A DNA stretch of 64,000 bases from Streptomyces sp. AM 2-1-1 (GTDB lineage Bacteria; Actinomycetota; Actinomycetes; Streptomycetales; Streptomycetaceae). Made by a program: the position numbers and the translations under genes. The stretch is from contig NZ_CP119147.1 in the NCBI RefSeq assembly GCF_029167645.1, positions 1,674,001 to 1,738,000 of the forward strand, read 5' to 3'. The notes beneath the pieces were generated by a model that saw only the letters and a list, made by a program, of their open reading frames with translations, was not told the origin of the DNA and ran no database searches. This document shows positions 16,706 to 25,152 of this stretch, piece after piece. Position 1 is the stretch's first letter, and each line of letters begins with the position of its first letter.

Positions 16706-17314
16706 TCAGGCGACCGTCCAGGAGGGTTCCAGCTGGACCACGTCCCCGGTCAGCGCCAGTACGTCGGCCTCCGTCTCGGCGCGTTCCGACAGCCGCTCGG
16801 CGCTCTGGAGCCGGTATTTCCCGCGCTCCGCGCTCGACTGCCACATGGACAGCACCAGGAACTCGTGGCCCGGGGCCTCCCCGAAAACTCCCCGCAGCAT
16901 CCCCGGGGAGCCCGCCATGGCCGGGTTCCAGACCCGGTACTGCATGAGCGCGAAGTGCTCCACCCGGTCCTCGCGGACCTTGCTGTGGGCCACCCGGACG
17001 ACGTCGGCATCGGTGAAGTCGGGCTCGAAGCCCGTCTTCACGTCGAAGCGGTGCTCGAACAGCTTGACCTGTGCGTCCCGGTACGCGCCCGGACGCCCCG
17101 CCGGGGTGCCGTCCCCGGTCCGCGCTGCGGAGGAGTCGTAGAAGACCCGGTTCTCCCAGAACGCGAAGACGTGGGCGATGTCCGGGTGCCTTCGGCTCCA
17201 CCCGCCGCCCTGCCCTCGGAACCCCGGCTCATCGAGCAGCCCCGCCCCCTGTCGCTGCGCCTGTTCGAACCCAGGACGGTCCACCACGGCACAGCGCATC
17301 CACTTGACCAGCAC
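16706..17314 (-). CDS. DUF4937 domain-containing protein
   Basis: This 202-residue soluble protein has an N-terminal ABM-like (antibiotic-monooxygenase-like) half: MLVKWMRCAVVDRPGF, then GWSRRHPDIAHVFAFWENR. The C-terminal half has a similar repeat (HFALMQYRVWNPAMAG, then HEFLVLSMWQS). It matches the DUF4937/YdbC type as I remember it; the function is unknown. The GTG at 17314 starts exactly at the family N terminus. The small gap to the next gene suggests one transcript with the phosphatase. Confidence 0.75.
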   Translation of the reverse strand: MLVKWMRCAVVDRPGFEQAQRQGAGLLDEPGFRGQGGGWSRRHPDIAHVFAFWENRVFYDSSAARTGDGTPAGRPGAYRDAQVKLFEHRFDVKTGFEPDFTDADVVRVAHSKVREDRVEHFALMQYRVWNPAMAGSPGMLRGVFGEAPGHEFLVLSMWQSSAERGKYRLQSAERLSERAETEADVLALTGDVVQLEPSWTVA

Positions 17315-18034
17315 CGCTCAATCCTACGGCTCCGGGCGTGGCGCGGGTCACTCTCCGGCAGAGTGGGTCCGAACTCCTCACCTCCTCCGGGACGGGAGCC
17401 ACAGAATGATCTCCATGACCGGTTCGCGCGCTCGTCCGCCCTTCTCCCGCCTCCGTCGCCGCGCTCGCCGGGATCGACCTGGCACAACGGCTGATCGTCT
17501 CCGCGGGCTTCGGCGTGGCCGCCTTCCACGGGGTCGGCCACGGTCTCGTGCGGGAGGACATCGCCGCACTGGAGCGGGACGGCGCCCGCCTCGGCGCATT
17601 CCCGCTCTCCGGGTCGCCGCACGAGGGAGCTCTCCACCTCGACGCGGTCGCGCCCGCGCAGGAGCGCAACTGCCTCTGTCTCGACCGCATCGAGGACACC
17701 CGGCCGATGCGGCGGAGCAGCAGCAGGATCGAAGCCTTCTCCGCGAGAGACGGCCCTGCACCGCGCCAGACGCATACCCCACTGACGGGACAGGCCGGTC
17801 GGCACCGAGAGGGCCGATACGGGGCCGTTACGGGGAAGGCAGGGGGCAGGGCCCCGCAGGAAGGCAGCAGCAGGCCCGCACAGGAAGGCGCAGGCGGGAC
17901 GGACCGCTTCGCGCCACTTCTGGCCGGACATGGCCCGATCCGGCTGCCCGGGACCAACGCGGTTGGATCCGGGATGCGTTATGGACATCATCAGGTGGTA
18001 GGACCGGTGGCACGGCGGCATGAGAGGAAGTCCG
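17315..18034. other. 720-base stretch with a possible gene remnant
   Basis: Between the DUF4937 gene and the TerD gene there is no complete gene. On the plus strand about 17470-17760 one frame reads like a soluble protein (VAALAGIDLAQRLIVSAGF, AAFHGVGHGLVREDIAALE), but it has no good start, loses protein-like composition after about 90 codons and continues into the TerD gene out of frame. It may be a decayed gene end. The TerD promoter should lie near the right end. Confidence 0.35.
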
Positions 18035-18583
18035 ATGAGCACCCCCAACAGCACTCCCGACAAGGACATCGACAAGGTCGAAGTACGGCTCAAATGGGAC
18101 CCCAGCGAACTCGGTGAACCCCCCAACGACCTGGACATCATCGCGGGCACCTACGTCGCCGACGCCCCCTTCGGCGACCCCGCCTACCTCGTGCACTTCG
18201 ACAGCCGCTCCCCCGACGGCACGATCACCCTCAACCGGGACAGCCGGAACGGCCAGGGGTTCGGGTTCGACGAGGTGATGACCCTGGAACTCGGCCGGCT
18301 CGCCGAGCGGTACGTACGGGTCGTCGTCGGTGTGGCGATCCAGCAGCGCGACGGCCGCAAGACGTTCGGCGCGGTGGCCGGGACCGGTGTGCAGATCCGC
18401 GAGGGGTACACCGAACTGGCCGAGGACGACTTCTCGCGCGTGGCCTCGGACACGGCGGCGGTCGTGGCGGAGTTCACCCGGGACGGCGCGGGGATCTGGA
18501 CCTTCCACTCCGTACTGCAGGGCTTCGACGGCGAACCCAGCGCCTTCGCCGCGGAAATGGGCGCCGGAACGCCGCCCGTCTGA
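18035..18583 (+). CDS. TerD-family protein
   Basis: This 182-residue single-domain TerD family member belongs to a group of calcium-binding, stress- and tellurite-associated cytoplasmic proteins that are numerous in Streptomyces. It shows the family's beta-sandwich pattern: VEVRLKWDP (16-24), the acidic segment DLDIIAGTYVAD, HFDSRSPDGTITL and a conserved LGRLAERYVRVVVGVAI. The ATG at 18035 has GAGAGGA six bases upstream; an in-frame ATG at 18020 lacks one. No other ter gene is adjacent. Two strong hairpins follow it. Confidence 0.85.
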   Translation: MSTPNSTPDKDIDKVEVRLKWDPSELGEPPNDLDIIAGTYVADAPFGDPAYLVHFDSRSPDGTITLNRDSRNGQGFGFDEVMTLELGRLAERYVRVVVGVAIQQRDGRKTFGAVAGTGVQIREGYTELAEDDFSRVASDTAAVVAEFTRDGAGIWTFHSVLQGFDGEPSAFAAEMGAGTPPV

Positions 18584-18660
18584 GCGCTTCCCGGCAGGAC
18601 GGAAGCGCATCGCCGGAGAACACCCGCCAGGTGACGGCACCCGGTGGGAGCACCCTGTCG

Positions 18661-18718
18661 CATGACCGCCGAGGGCGGCGGTCCCGGTCTCCCGGGCCCG
18701 CCGCCCTCGGCGGTCATG
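18661..18718. terminator. Perfect 21-bp inverted repeat (terminator)
   Basis: Arms 18661-18681 and 18698-18718 are perfectly complementary over 21 bp with a 16-base loop that itself folds (CCCGG/CCGGG). It lies between the plus-strand TerD gene and the end of the minus-strand gene at 18789, so it can end both transcripts. Confidence 0.8.
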
Positions 18719-18720
18719 CA

Positions 18721-18751
18721 CCGCTCACCCGGGGGTCCCCCGGGTGAGCGG
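18721..18751. terminator. Perfect 15-bp palindrome with one-base centre
   Basis: CCGCTCACCCGGGGG-T-CCCCCGGGTGAGCGG follows the 21-bp inverted repeat after two bases. As RNA it would form a very stable hairpin on either strand. It is closer to the minus-strand gene and is probably that gene's terminator. Confidence 0.7.
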
Positions 18752-18788
18752 ACGGATACTGGCGGAGACCACTTGTTCCTGGCGTGCG

Positions 18789-19907
18789 CTATTCCCCGGC
18801 ATCCGATCCACGATCGGGAAACGCACGCAGCCTCAACTGGGGCGCCCGGTGATCGGCGAGCCATCGCATCCGGTTGTCATCCGTCGCGAGCCCGGCACGG
18901 GCGGCCTGGGTCCACTGTTCTCGGTCGAGCACCTCAAGGTAGGTCGCCCGGAGCGTTTCCTGCTGCGCCGCAGTGCATCCCGCAGCCTCGGGAGGCTCTG
19001 TCGTCAGGTGCTGGGCGAGCAACGCGATCGTGAAATAGCGCTCGATCGTCGGGCTGAGCAGACCCACATGGCGAGCATGAGCTTCCAGGACCGTTCCCGA
19101 ATGGGGGTAGTGAGCGAGGGTGAGTCCCATCCCCCCGCAGTCACTCATCTGATGGAGCAGGCGACCGACGTGGTCGACCATCTCGCTGTCATCGTCGAGG
19201 TCTGCCAGTGCCTCATGGAGTTTGGCGACTGTGGCGACGTTGCCGGCGAAGTATCCATTGAGGAAATCGCCGTCACAGGCTCTGCGAAGCAGCCAGGGCC
19301 GGGCAGCCGGATCGTCGAGTCTGCAGAGCGTTTCGACGACGTGGACGCGTCCCCAGCCGGTGACGCGCTCGGCCAGCCAAAGCAGGGCCTCGACTCCCCC
19401 TGTCTGTCGCGCGAATGCGTGCGCCGCGAGTGGCCCGAAGCGGTGGGAAAGCAGCCCGATCGTCTGAATCAGCGGGATGTCGTCGGCTGTGCCCACGGCA
19501 GCCAGCAGGGCAAGTCCAACGGTGACCGCGCATCGATCGGTCCCGCATCGGACCAACCAGCGGCCCGTTTGGCGAACACGTTCTCTGCCCGCCCGCTCAG
19601 CCGCAGCGGCAATGTGCCTGTTCCGGTGAATCGGGACGTAGACGTCGTGGAAGGCATCGGCCAATTCGCTGGGCAGGGCCGAAGCCCTGGCGAAATGCGC
19701 GTCCAGGACGAGGGCAACGTCCTTGCCGGCCAAGTGCCGGTCCTCAGGCGCCTTCGGGCCTCGCCGACGACGGTGCGACTCGTCGTCGGGAAATGGTTCC
19801 CCGTCGCGCGGAAGTGGCTCCCCTGGAGCCAACTGATGTAGCCGGAGGGCGTGATCGAACAGCGATGTCGGTGACCCGGGCAGTCCCGTCCCGGTCGTCT
19901 CGCTCAT
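18789..19907 (-). CDS. Hypothetical protein, helix-rich, 372 aa
   Basis: I do not recognise this protein. It is soluble and strongly helical, with repeating Leu/Ala segments (RFGPLAAHAFARQTGG, ALLWLAERVTGWGRVHVVE, ARPWLLRRACDGDFLNGYF) like HEAT-type repeats. There is no signal peptide or catalytic motif. The start is uncertain: the ATG at 19907 has no ribosome binding site, and a TTG lies at 19976. Codon usage is slightly less GC-biased than the neighbours and the gene interrupts an otherwise core order, so it is probably accessory. Confidence 0.55.
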   Translation of the reverse strand: MSETTGTGLPGSPTSLFDHALRLHQLAPGEPLPRDGEPFPDDESHRRRRGPKAPEDRHLAGKDVALVLDAHFARASALPSELADAFHDVYVPIHRNRHIAAAAERAGRERVRQTGRWLVRCGTDRCAVTVGLALLAAVGTADDIPLIQTIGLLSHRFGPLAAHAFARQTGGVEALLWLAERVTGWGRVHVVETLCRLDDPAARPWLLRRACDGDFLNGYFAGNVATVAKLHEALADLDDDSEMVDHVGRLLHQMSDCGGMGLTLAHYPHSGTVLEAHARHVGLLSPTIERYFTIALLAQHLTTEPPEAAGCTAAQQETLRATYLEVLDREQWTQAARAGLATDDNRMRWLADHRAPQLRLRAFPDRGSDAGE

Positions 19908-20030
19908 CGGCGGACGGAGGACTCGATTCTCTTGATCATGGCTCGGAGCCTGCCACGACAGCAATCGTCGCGACAAGCCCTCGACTCGCGGGCGGGTTGC
20001 ATCACACTCAACAGCCAGGCGTCACGAGCG

Positions 20031-20070
20031 TCAGGGCGGTGAAGCCGCGAGATCGGCTCCACCGCCCTGA
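20031..20070 (-). terminator. Terminator of the nrdR-nrdJ operon
   Basis: TCAGGGCGGTG (20031-20041) pairs with CACCGCCCTGA (20060-20070), with a nested AGCC/GGCT stem. It lies about 30 bases beyond the nrdJ stop codon. Confidence 0.8.
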
Positions 20071-20102
20071 CCAGCTACTTCACGCCCTCAAGGCGCTCGG
20101 TG

Positions 20103-22997
20103 TCAGCTGCAACCGCTGGTCGAGCCGCAGCCCTCGCAGATGTAGCAGGAACCGGCGCGCTGCATCTTCGTCCCGCAGGAGAAGCAGAGCGGGGCGTCGG
20201 CGCTGATGCCGAGCTGCATCTCGACCAGCTCGGCCGAGGTGTGCGCGGTGCGGGGCGCCGGCTTCTCGGCGGCCTGGACCGGGGCGGCGACGGCCTTGAG
20301 CGGCTCCACGTGCAGCGGGGCCGACTGGGCCAGCGCCTCCGTGTCGACGTCGTCCTCCTCGGACGGCTCGTAGGAGCCGGTGTCGAGGTGACGCTGACGC
20401 TCCTCGGCCGAGTGGATGCCGAGGGCCGAGCGGGTCTCGAAGGGCAGGAAGTCGAGCGCCAGGCGACGGAAGATGTAGTCGACGATCGACTGCGCCATCC
20501 GCACGTCCGGGTCGTCCGTCATACCGGCCGGCTCGAAGCGCATGTTGGTGAACTTGGAGACGTACGTCTCCAGCGGGACGCCGTACTGCAGACCGACCGA
20601 GACGGCGATGGAGAAGGCGTCCATCATGCCGGCGAGGGTGGAGCCCTGCTTCGACATCTTCAGGAAGACCTCGCCGAGACCGTCGTCCGGGTAGGAGTTG
20701 GCGGTCATGTAACCCTCGGCGCCACCGACCGTGAAGGAGGTGGTGATCCCCGGACGGCCCTTGGGCAGACGCTTGCGGACCGGGCGGTACTCGACGACCT
20801 TCTCGACCGCGGTGCGGATGGTCTCCTCGGCCTTGGCGGTGACCGCCGCCTTCTCCTTCTCCTTGGTCTTCGCGGAGAGGGGCTGGCCGACCTTGCAGTT
20901 GTCGCGGTAGATGGCGAGCGCCTTGACGCCCATCTTCCACGCCTCGAAGTAGACCTCTTCGACGTCCTCGACCGTGGCCGTCTCCGGCAGGTTCACGGTC
21001 TTGGAGAGCGCGCCGGAGATCCACGGCTGGATGGCCGCCATCATCCGGACGTGGCCCATGGCCGAGATGGAACGCTCGCCCATGGCGCAGTCGAAGACCT
21101 CGTAGTGCTCAGTCTTCAGGGCCGGGGCGTCGACGACGTTCCCGTTCTCCGCGATGTGGGCGACGATCGCCTCGATCTGCTCCGGCTGGTAGCCGAGGCG
21201 GCGCAGCGCCTGCGGCACGGTGCCGTTGACGATCTGCATGGAGCCGCCGCCGACCAGCTTCTTGAACTTGACCAGGGCGAGGTCGGGCTCCAGGCCGGTG
21301 GTGTCGCAGGACATCGCCAGACCGATGGTGCCGGTCGGGGCGATGACGGACGCCTGGGCGTTACGGAAACCGTTCTTCGCGCCGAGACGGATCACGTCCT
21401 GCCAGGCCTCCGTGGCCGCGGCCCAGATCGGCGAGTCCAGGTCGTCCACGTGGACGGCCTTGGTGTTGGCGTCCGCGTGCTGCTGCATGACGCGCTGGTG
21501 GGGCTCGGCGTTGCGGGCGTAGCCGTCGTACGGGCCGACGACTGCGGCGAGCTCGGCGGAGCGGCGGTAGGAGGTACCGGTCATCAGCGAGGTGATGGCG
21601 CCGGCGAGCGCGCGGCCGCCCTCGCTGTCGTACGCGTGGCCCGTCGCCATCAGCAGGGCGCCGAGGTTGGCGTAGCCGATGCCGAGCTGGCGGAAGGCGC
21701 GGGTGTTCTCGCCGATCTTCTGCGTCGGGAAGTCCGCGAAGCAGATCGAGATGTCCATCGCCGTGATGACCAGCTCGACGACCTTGGCGAAGCGCTCGGA
21801 CTCGAAGGACTGGTGGCCCTCGCCGTCGTCCTTGAGGAACTTCATGAGGTTGAGCGAGGCGAGGTTGCACGAGGTGTTGTCCAGGTGCATGTACTCGCTG
21901 CACGGGTTCGAGCCGTTGATGCGCCCGGACTCCGGGCACGTGTGCCAGGCGTTGATGGTGTCGTCGTACTGGATGCCCGGGTCGGCACAGGCCCAGGCGG
22001 CCTCGGCCATCTTGCGGAAGAGGGACTTCGCCTCGACCTCTTCGATGACCTCGCCGGTCATGCGGGCGCGCAGGCCGAACTTCCCGCCGGCCTCCACGGC
22101 CTTCATGAACTCGTCGTTCACGCGGACGGAGTTGTTGGCGTTCTGGTACTGGACGGACGTGATGTCGTCGCCGCCCAGGTCCATGTCGAAGCCCGCGTCG
22201 CGCAGGGCGCGGATCTTCTCTTCTTCCTTCACCTTGGTCTCGATGAAGTTCTCGATGTCGGGGTGGTCGACGTCGAGGATGACCATCTTGGCCGCACGGC
22301 GGGTGGCGCCGCCGGACTTGATCGTTCCGGCGGAGGCGTCGGCACCGCGCATGAAGGAGACCGGGCCCGAGGCGTTGCCGCCGGAGGAGAGGAGCTCCTT
22401 GGAGGAACGGATGCGGGAGAGGTTCAGGCCGGCGCCGGAGCCGCCCTTGAAGATCATCCCCTCTTCCTTGTACCAGTCGAGGATCGACTCCATGGAGTCG
22501 TCGACGGAGAGGATGAAGCAGGCGGAGACCTGCTGCGGCTGGGGGGTGCCGACGTTGAACCAGACCGGGGAGTTGAAGCTGAAGACCTGGTGCAGGAGCG
22601 CGTAGGCCAGCTCGTGCTCGAAGATCTCGGCGTCCGCGGGGGAGGCGAAGTACTGGTGCTCCTCGCCGGCCCTGCGGTAGGTCGTCACGATCCGGTCGAT
22701 CAGCTGACGCAGACCGGTCTCGCGCTGCGGCGTGCCGACAGCTCCGCGGAAGTACTTGCTGGTGACGATGTTGACCGCGTTCACCGACCAGAAGTCGGGG
22801 AACTCGACGCCACGCTGCTCGAAGTTGATCGAGCCGTCGCGCCAGTTGGTCATGACGACGTCACGGGACTCCCACGCCACCTCGTCGTACGGATGCACGC
22901 CGGGGGTGGTGTGGATGCGCTCGATACGCAGACCCTTGCTCGGCTTGATCCCCTTGGTGCGGGAATTCCGTGCCGGGCCGCTCGTCGTCTCTGTCAT
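20103..22997 (-). CDS. nrdJ: Vitamin B12-dependent class II ribonucleotide reductase
   Basis: This 964-residue enzyme makes deoxyribonucleotides using adenosylcobalamin, without needing oxygen. It shows the class II landmarks: SFNSPVWFNVG, the substrate-loop NPCSEYMHLDNTSCNLASLN with catalytic Cys/Glu, and CDTTGLEPDLALVKFKKL. The C-terminal tail CFSCGTKMQRAG...CYICEGCG is a cysteine-rich segment for re-reduction or zinc. The ATG at 22997 has GGGAGG nine bases upstream. It is transcribed after nrdR, 160 bases away, with a hairpin in the gap. The tandem NrdR boxes upstream of nrdR should control both genes. No cobalamin riboswitch was recognised here. Confidence 0.97.
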   Translation of the reverse strand: MTETTSGPARNSRTKGIKPSKGLRIERIHTTPGVHPYDEVAWESRDVVMTNWRDGSINFEQRGVEFPDFWSVNAVNIVTSKYFRGAVGTPQRETGLRQLIDRIVTTYRRAGEEHQYFASPADAEIFEHELAYALLHQVFSFNSPVWFNVGTPQPQQVSACFILSVDDSMESILDWYKEEGMIFKGGSGAGLNLSRIRSSKELLSSGGNASGPVSFMRGADASAGTIKSGGATRRAAKMVILDVDHPDIENFIETKVKEEEKIRALRDAGFDMDLGGDDITSVQYQNANNSVRVNDEFMKAVEAGGKFGLRARMTGEVIEEVEAKSLFRKMAEAAWACADPGIQYDDTINAWHTCPESGRINGSNPCSEYMHLDNTSCNLASLNLMKFLKDDGEGHQSFESERFAKVVELVITAMDISICFADFPTQKIGENTRAFRQLGIGYANLGALLMATGHAYDSEGGRALAGAITSLMTGTSYRRSAELAAVVGPYDGYARNAEPHQRVMQQHADANTKAVHVDDLDSPIWAAATEAWQDVIRLGAKNGFRNAQASVIAPTGTIGLAMSCDTTGLEPDLALVKFKKLVGGGSMQIVNGTVPQALRRLGYQPEQIEAIVAHIAENGNVVDAPALKTEHYEVFDCAMGERSISAMGHVRMMAAIQPWISGALSKTVNLPETATVEDVEEVYFEAWKMGVKALAIYRDNCKVGQPLSAKTKEKEKAAVTAKAEETIRTAVEKVVEYRPVRKRLPKGRPGITTSFTVGGAEGYMTANSYPDDGLGEVFLKMSKQGSTLAGMMDAFSIAVSVGLQYGVPLETYVSKFTNMRFEPAGMTDDPDVRMAQSIVDYIFRRLALDFLPFETRSALGIHSAEERQRHLDTGSYEPSEEDDVDTEALAQSAPLHVEPLKAVAAPVQAAEKPAPRTAHTSAELVEMQLGISADAPLCFSCGTKMQRAGSCYICEGCGSTSGCS

Positions 22998-23120
22998 TGC
23001 CGCCTCCCATACGTGGGCAAAAACGCCCTGAAGTGCCCAGTTCTTCCCGGGGCACGGTGTTCTGTCTGGTGCTCCGACGCCGCCCTCGGCGCCGAAAGCA
23101 GGTCTGTGGACCACCCTGCC

Positions 23121-23148
23121 GCCGTCCGGCAGACCTCAGCCGGACGGC
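23121..23148 (-). promoter_or_regulatory. Hairpin between nrdR and nrdJ
   Basis: GCCGTCCGGC and GCCGGACGGC form a perfect 10-bp stem with an 8-base loop, ten bases past the nrdR stop. It could be a partial terminator or an RNA-processing site setting the nrdR to nrdJ ratio. Confidence 0.55.
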
Positions 23149-23157
23149 GTGTACCGC

Positions 23158-23664
23158 TCAGCGGGCGGGAACGGAGGGAGCGGGGACCTCGGGGGTCTCC
23201 CCGGCCTCTCCGGCGCGCGGCCGCCGCTCACGCAGTTCCGCGATGGCGGCCTCGAAGTCTTCGAGCGAGTCGAACGCCCGGTACACGGACGCGAAACGCA
23301 GGTACGCGACGAGGTCGAGTTCCCGCAGGGGGCCGAGTATGGCGAGTCCCACGTCGTGGGTGGTCAGCTCGGCGCTGCCGGTGGCGCGCACCGCCTCCTC
23401 GACCCGCTGGCCGAGCTTGGCGAGGGCGTCCTCGGTGACCGGCCGCCCCTGGCACGCCTTGCGGACGCCGGAGATGACCTTGGTGCGGCTGAAGGGCTCG
23501 GTGACCCCGCTGCGCTTGACGACCATGAGCGAACAGGTCTCCACCGTGGTGAACCGGCGGGAGCAGTCGGGGCACTGCCGGCGACGCCGGATCGACGTGC
23601 CGTCGTCCGTCGTACGGCTGTCGACGACCCTGCTGTCGGGGTGCCTGCAGAAGGGGCAGTGCAT
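23158..23664 (-). CDS. nrdR: Transcriptional repressor NrdR
   Basis: This nucleotide-sensing repressor of ribonucleotide reductase genes has a zinc ribbon at residues 3-34 (CPFC and CPDC pairs with the arginine run RRRRQ between). An ATP-cone domain follows ([20 protein letters not shown], about 51-140). The 168-residue length is normal, with a short Pro/Glu-rich tail. The ATG at 23664 was chosen with AAGGAG eleven bases upstream; the TTG at 23673 is too close to that site. It is the first gene of nrdR-nrdJ and presumably represses its own operon. Confidence 0.97.
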   Translation of the reverse strand: MHCPFCRHPDSRVVDSRTTDDGTSIRRRRQCPDCSRRFTTVETCSLMVVKRSGVTEPFSRTKVISGVRKACQGRPVTEDALAKLGQRVEEAVRATGSAELTTHDVGLAILGPLRELDLVAYLRFASVYRAFDSLEDFEAAIAELRERRPRAGEAGETPEVPAPSVPAR

Positions 23665-23774
23665 AGTTCCCAAGGCTCCTTCACGGCACGAGTGATAGGC
23701 CTCGCCGAGCCTGTTCGGGGCCCTTCGAAGCAGTCACCAGCATAGGGGATGGCCGATGCCCGCGGGACCGCGGA

Positions 23775-23821
23775 CCACAACCTCTGGGCGACGGGGGCAA
23801 TCCAACCACTAGATCTAGGGT
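23775..23821. promoter_or_regulatory. Tandem NrdR boxes of the nrdR-nrdJ promoter
   Basis: Two 16-bp sites, 23775-23790 (CCACAACCTCTGGGCG) and 23806-23821 (CCACTAGATCTAGGGT), resemble the NrdR consensus acaCwATATATwGtgt. The second contains the perfect palindrome CTAGATCTAG. Their starts are 31 bp apart, three helical turns, the spacing expected for cooperative NrdR binding. They lie 110-160 bases upstream of nrdR. The rest of 23665-24131 shows nothing else I recognise. Confidence 0.75.
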
Positions 23822-24131
23822 TTTGCTTCGATTCGGCCCCAGGCGTGTCGGATCGGCCCGGGGCGCCCGGGCCGCGCACGGCCAAGGCACGAGGGTACGG
23901 GAGACCCCCGCGCGGCGGGACGCCGGGTGGCGGCTTCCCGGGGTTCGGCGGCCACCCCGCCCGCGCCCCCGGAAGCCCCTTCGCCGTCCGCCGCGGGAAG
24001 GGCTGGAGAAAGCCCCGACACAACCGTGCAAAGGGGGCGGCGGTACCGTTACGACCGCATTCCCCCGCCGTCGGGGTGCGAGCACATACACCCGGTCACG
24101 AATACCTGGCAGGCCTTTATCCGTTTTTCAC

Positions 24132-24147
24132 TCGAACGTGTGTTTGG
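24132..24147. promoter_or_regulatory. LexA (SOS) box upstream of lexA
   Basis: TCGAACGTGTGTTTGG matches the actinobacterial SOS box TCGAAC-N4-GTTCGA at 10 of 12 fixed positions and lies 64 bases before the lexA start, consistent with autorepression. Confidence 0.8.
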
Positions 24148-24210
24148 CGCAACCTTTCGAAAGCTACTACCGTTGTGCCAGCCAGGGAGAACATTTCGAG
24201 AGGGGCCGAT

Positions 24211-25008
24211 GTGACCACCAGCGCCGACAGTGCCACGTTCACTGCCCGGGACCACCGCTCTCCGAGCCGACCTGAGCCGGTGCACGCCATGAATGACTCT
24301 GTCACGAACCCGGACGGGCCGGAGCCCCCCAGGGCCGCGCGCTCCCTGCCGGGGCGACCTCCCGGTATCCGGGCCGACAGTTCGGGCCTCACCGACCGGC
24401 AGCGGCGGGTCATCGAGGTCATCCGCGACTCGGTGCAGCGCCGGGGGTACCCGCCGTCGATGCGGGAGATCGGCCAGGCGGTCGGCCTCTCCAGCACCTC
24501 GTCCGTGGCGCATCAGCTGATGGCCCTGGAGCGCAAGGGTTTCCTGCGCAGGGACCCGCACCGTCCGCGTGCGTACGAAGTCCGGGGCTCGGACCAGCCC
24601 ATCTCGCAGCAGACGGACACCACCGGGAAGCCCGCCGCCTCGTACGTCCCCCTGGTCGGCCGGATCGCGGCCGGCGGCCCGATCCTCGCGGAGGAGTCGG
24701 TGGAGGACGTCTTCCCGCTCCCGCGCCAACTGGTCGGGGACGGTGAGCTCTTCGTACTCAAGGTCGTCGGCGACTCCATGATCGAGGCCGCGATCTGTGA
24801 CGGTGACTGGGTCACCGTACGCCGTCAGCCGGTCGCCGAGAACGGCGACATCGTCGCCGCGATGCTGGAGGGCGAGGCGACGGTCAAGCGGTTCCGCCGC
24901 GAGGACGGCCACGTATGGCTCCTCCCGCACAACGCCGCGTACCAGCCGATCCCCGGTGACGAGGCGACCATTCTCGGCAAGGTCGTGGCCGTGCTCCGGC
25001 GCGTCTGA
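24211..25008 (+). CDS. lexA: LexA repressor of the SOS response
   Basis: This 265-residue repressor cleaves itself when RecA filaments form on damaged DNA. The N-terminal winged helix (about 70-135) has the family signature [20 protein letters not shown] and the recognition helix with [14 protein letters not shown]. The cleavage site Ala-Gly lies in GRIAAGGPI. The catalytic serine is in [15 protein letters not shown] and the lysine in [10 protein letters not shown]. The long N-terminal extension is typical of Streptomyces LexA. The GTG at 24211 is preceded by GAGAGGGG. It is transcribed away from nrdR and towards dinG. Confidence 0.97.
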   Translation: MTTSADSATFTARDHRSPSRPEPVHAMNDSVTNPDGPEPPRAARSLPGRPPGIRADSSGLTDRQRRVIEVIRDSVQRRGYPPSMREIGQAVGLSSTSSVAHQLMALERKGFLRRDPHRPRAYEVRGSDQPISQQTDTTGKPAASYVPLVGRIAAGGPILAEESVEDVFPLPRQLVGDGELFVLKVVGDSMIEAAICDGDWVTVRRQPVAENGDIVAAMLEGEATVKRFRREDGHVWLLPHNAAYQPIPGDEATILGKVVAVLRRV

Positions 25009-25070
25009 CGCCCCGGGCGCCACCTCCGCGGACGAACGCGGGACCCACCCGGAAGACCCAGCCCTGGCAT

Positions 25071-25124
25071 GCGGAGCCCCGGTGGCCGGCCCGAAGAATC
25101 GGAGACCGGTCGCCGGGGCTCCGC
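25071..25124. terminator. Bidirectional terminator between lexA and dinG
   Basis: GCGGAGCCCCGG (25071-25082) pairs perfectly with CCGGGGCTCCGC (25113-25124), and an inner stem around GGTGGCCGG/CCGGTCGCC is possible. It lies between convergent lexA and the minus-strand helicase gene. Confidence 0.75.
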
Positions 25125-25152
25125 CATGCGCGCGGCGCGGGCCCGGGCGGCG

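Noticed and set aside
22998..23157. Cobalamin riboswitch before nrdJ
   Set aside because: The 160-base gap contains only a short hairpin and no B12-box-like sequence; the operon leader upstream of nrdR also shows none.
20100..23438. Plus-strand open frame of more than 1100 codons
   Set aside because: It is antisense to nrdJ and nrdR; its Leu/Asp/Arg/Val-rich composition is the usual shadow of a GC-biased gene on the other strand.
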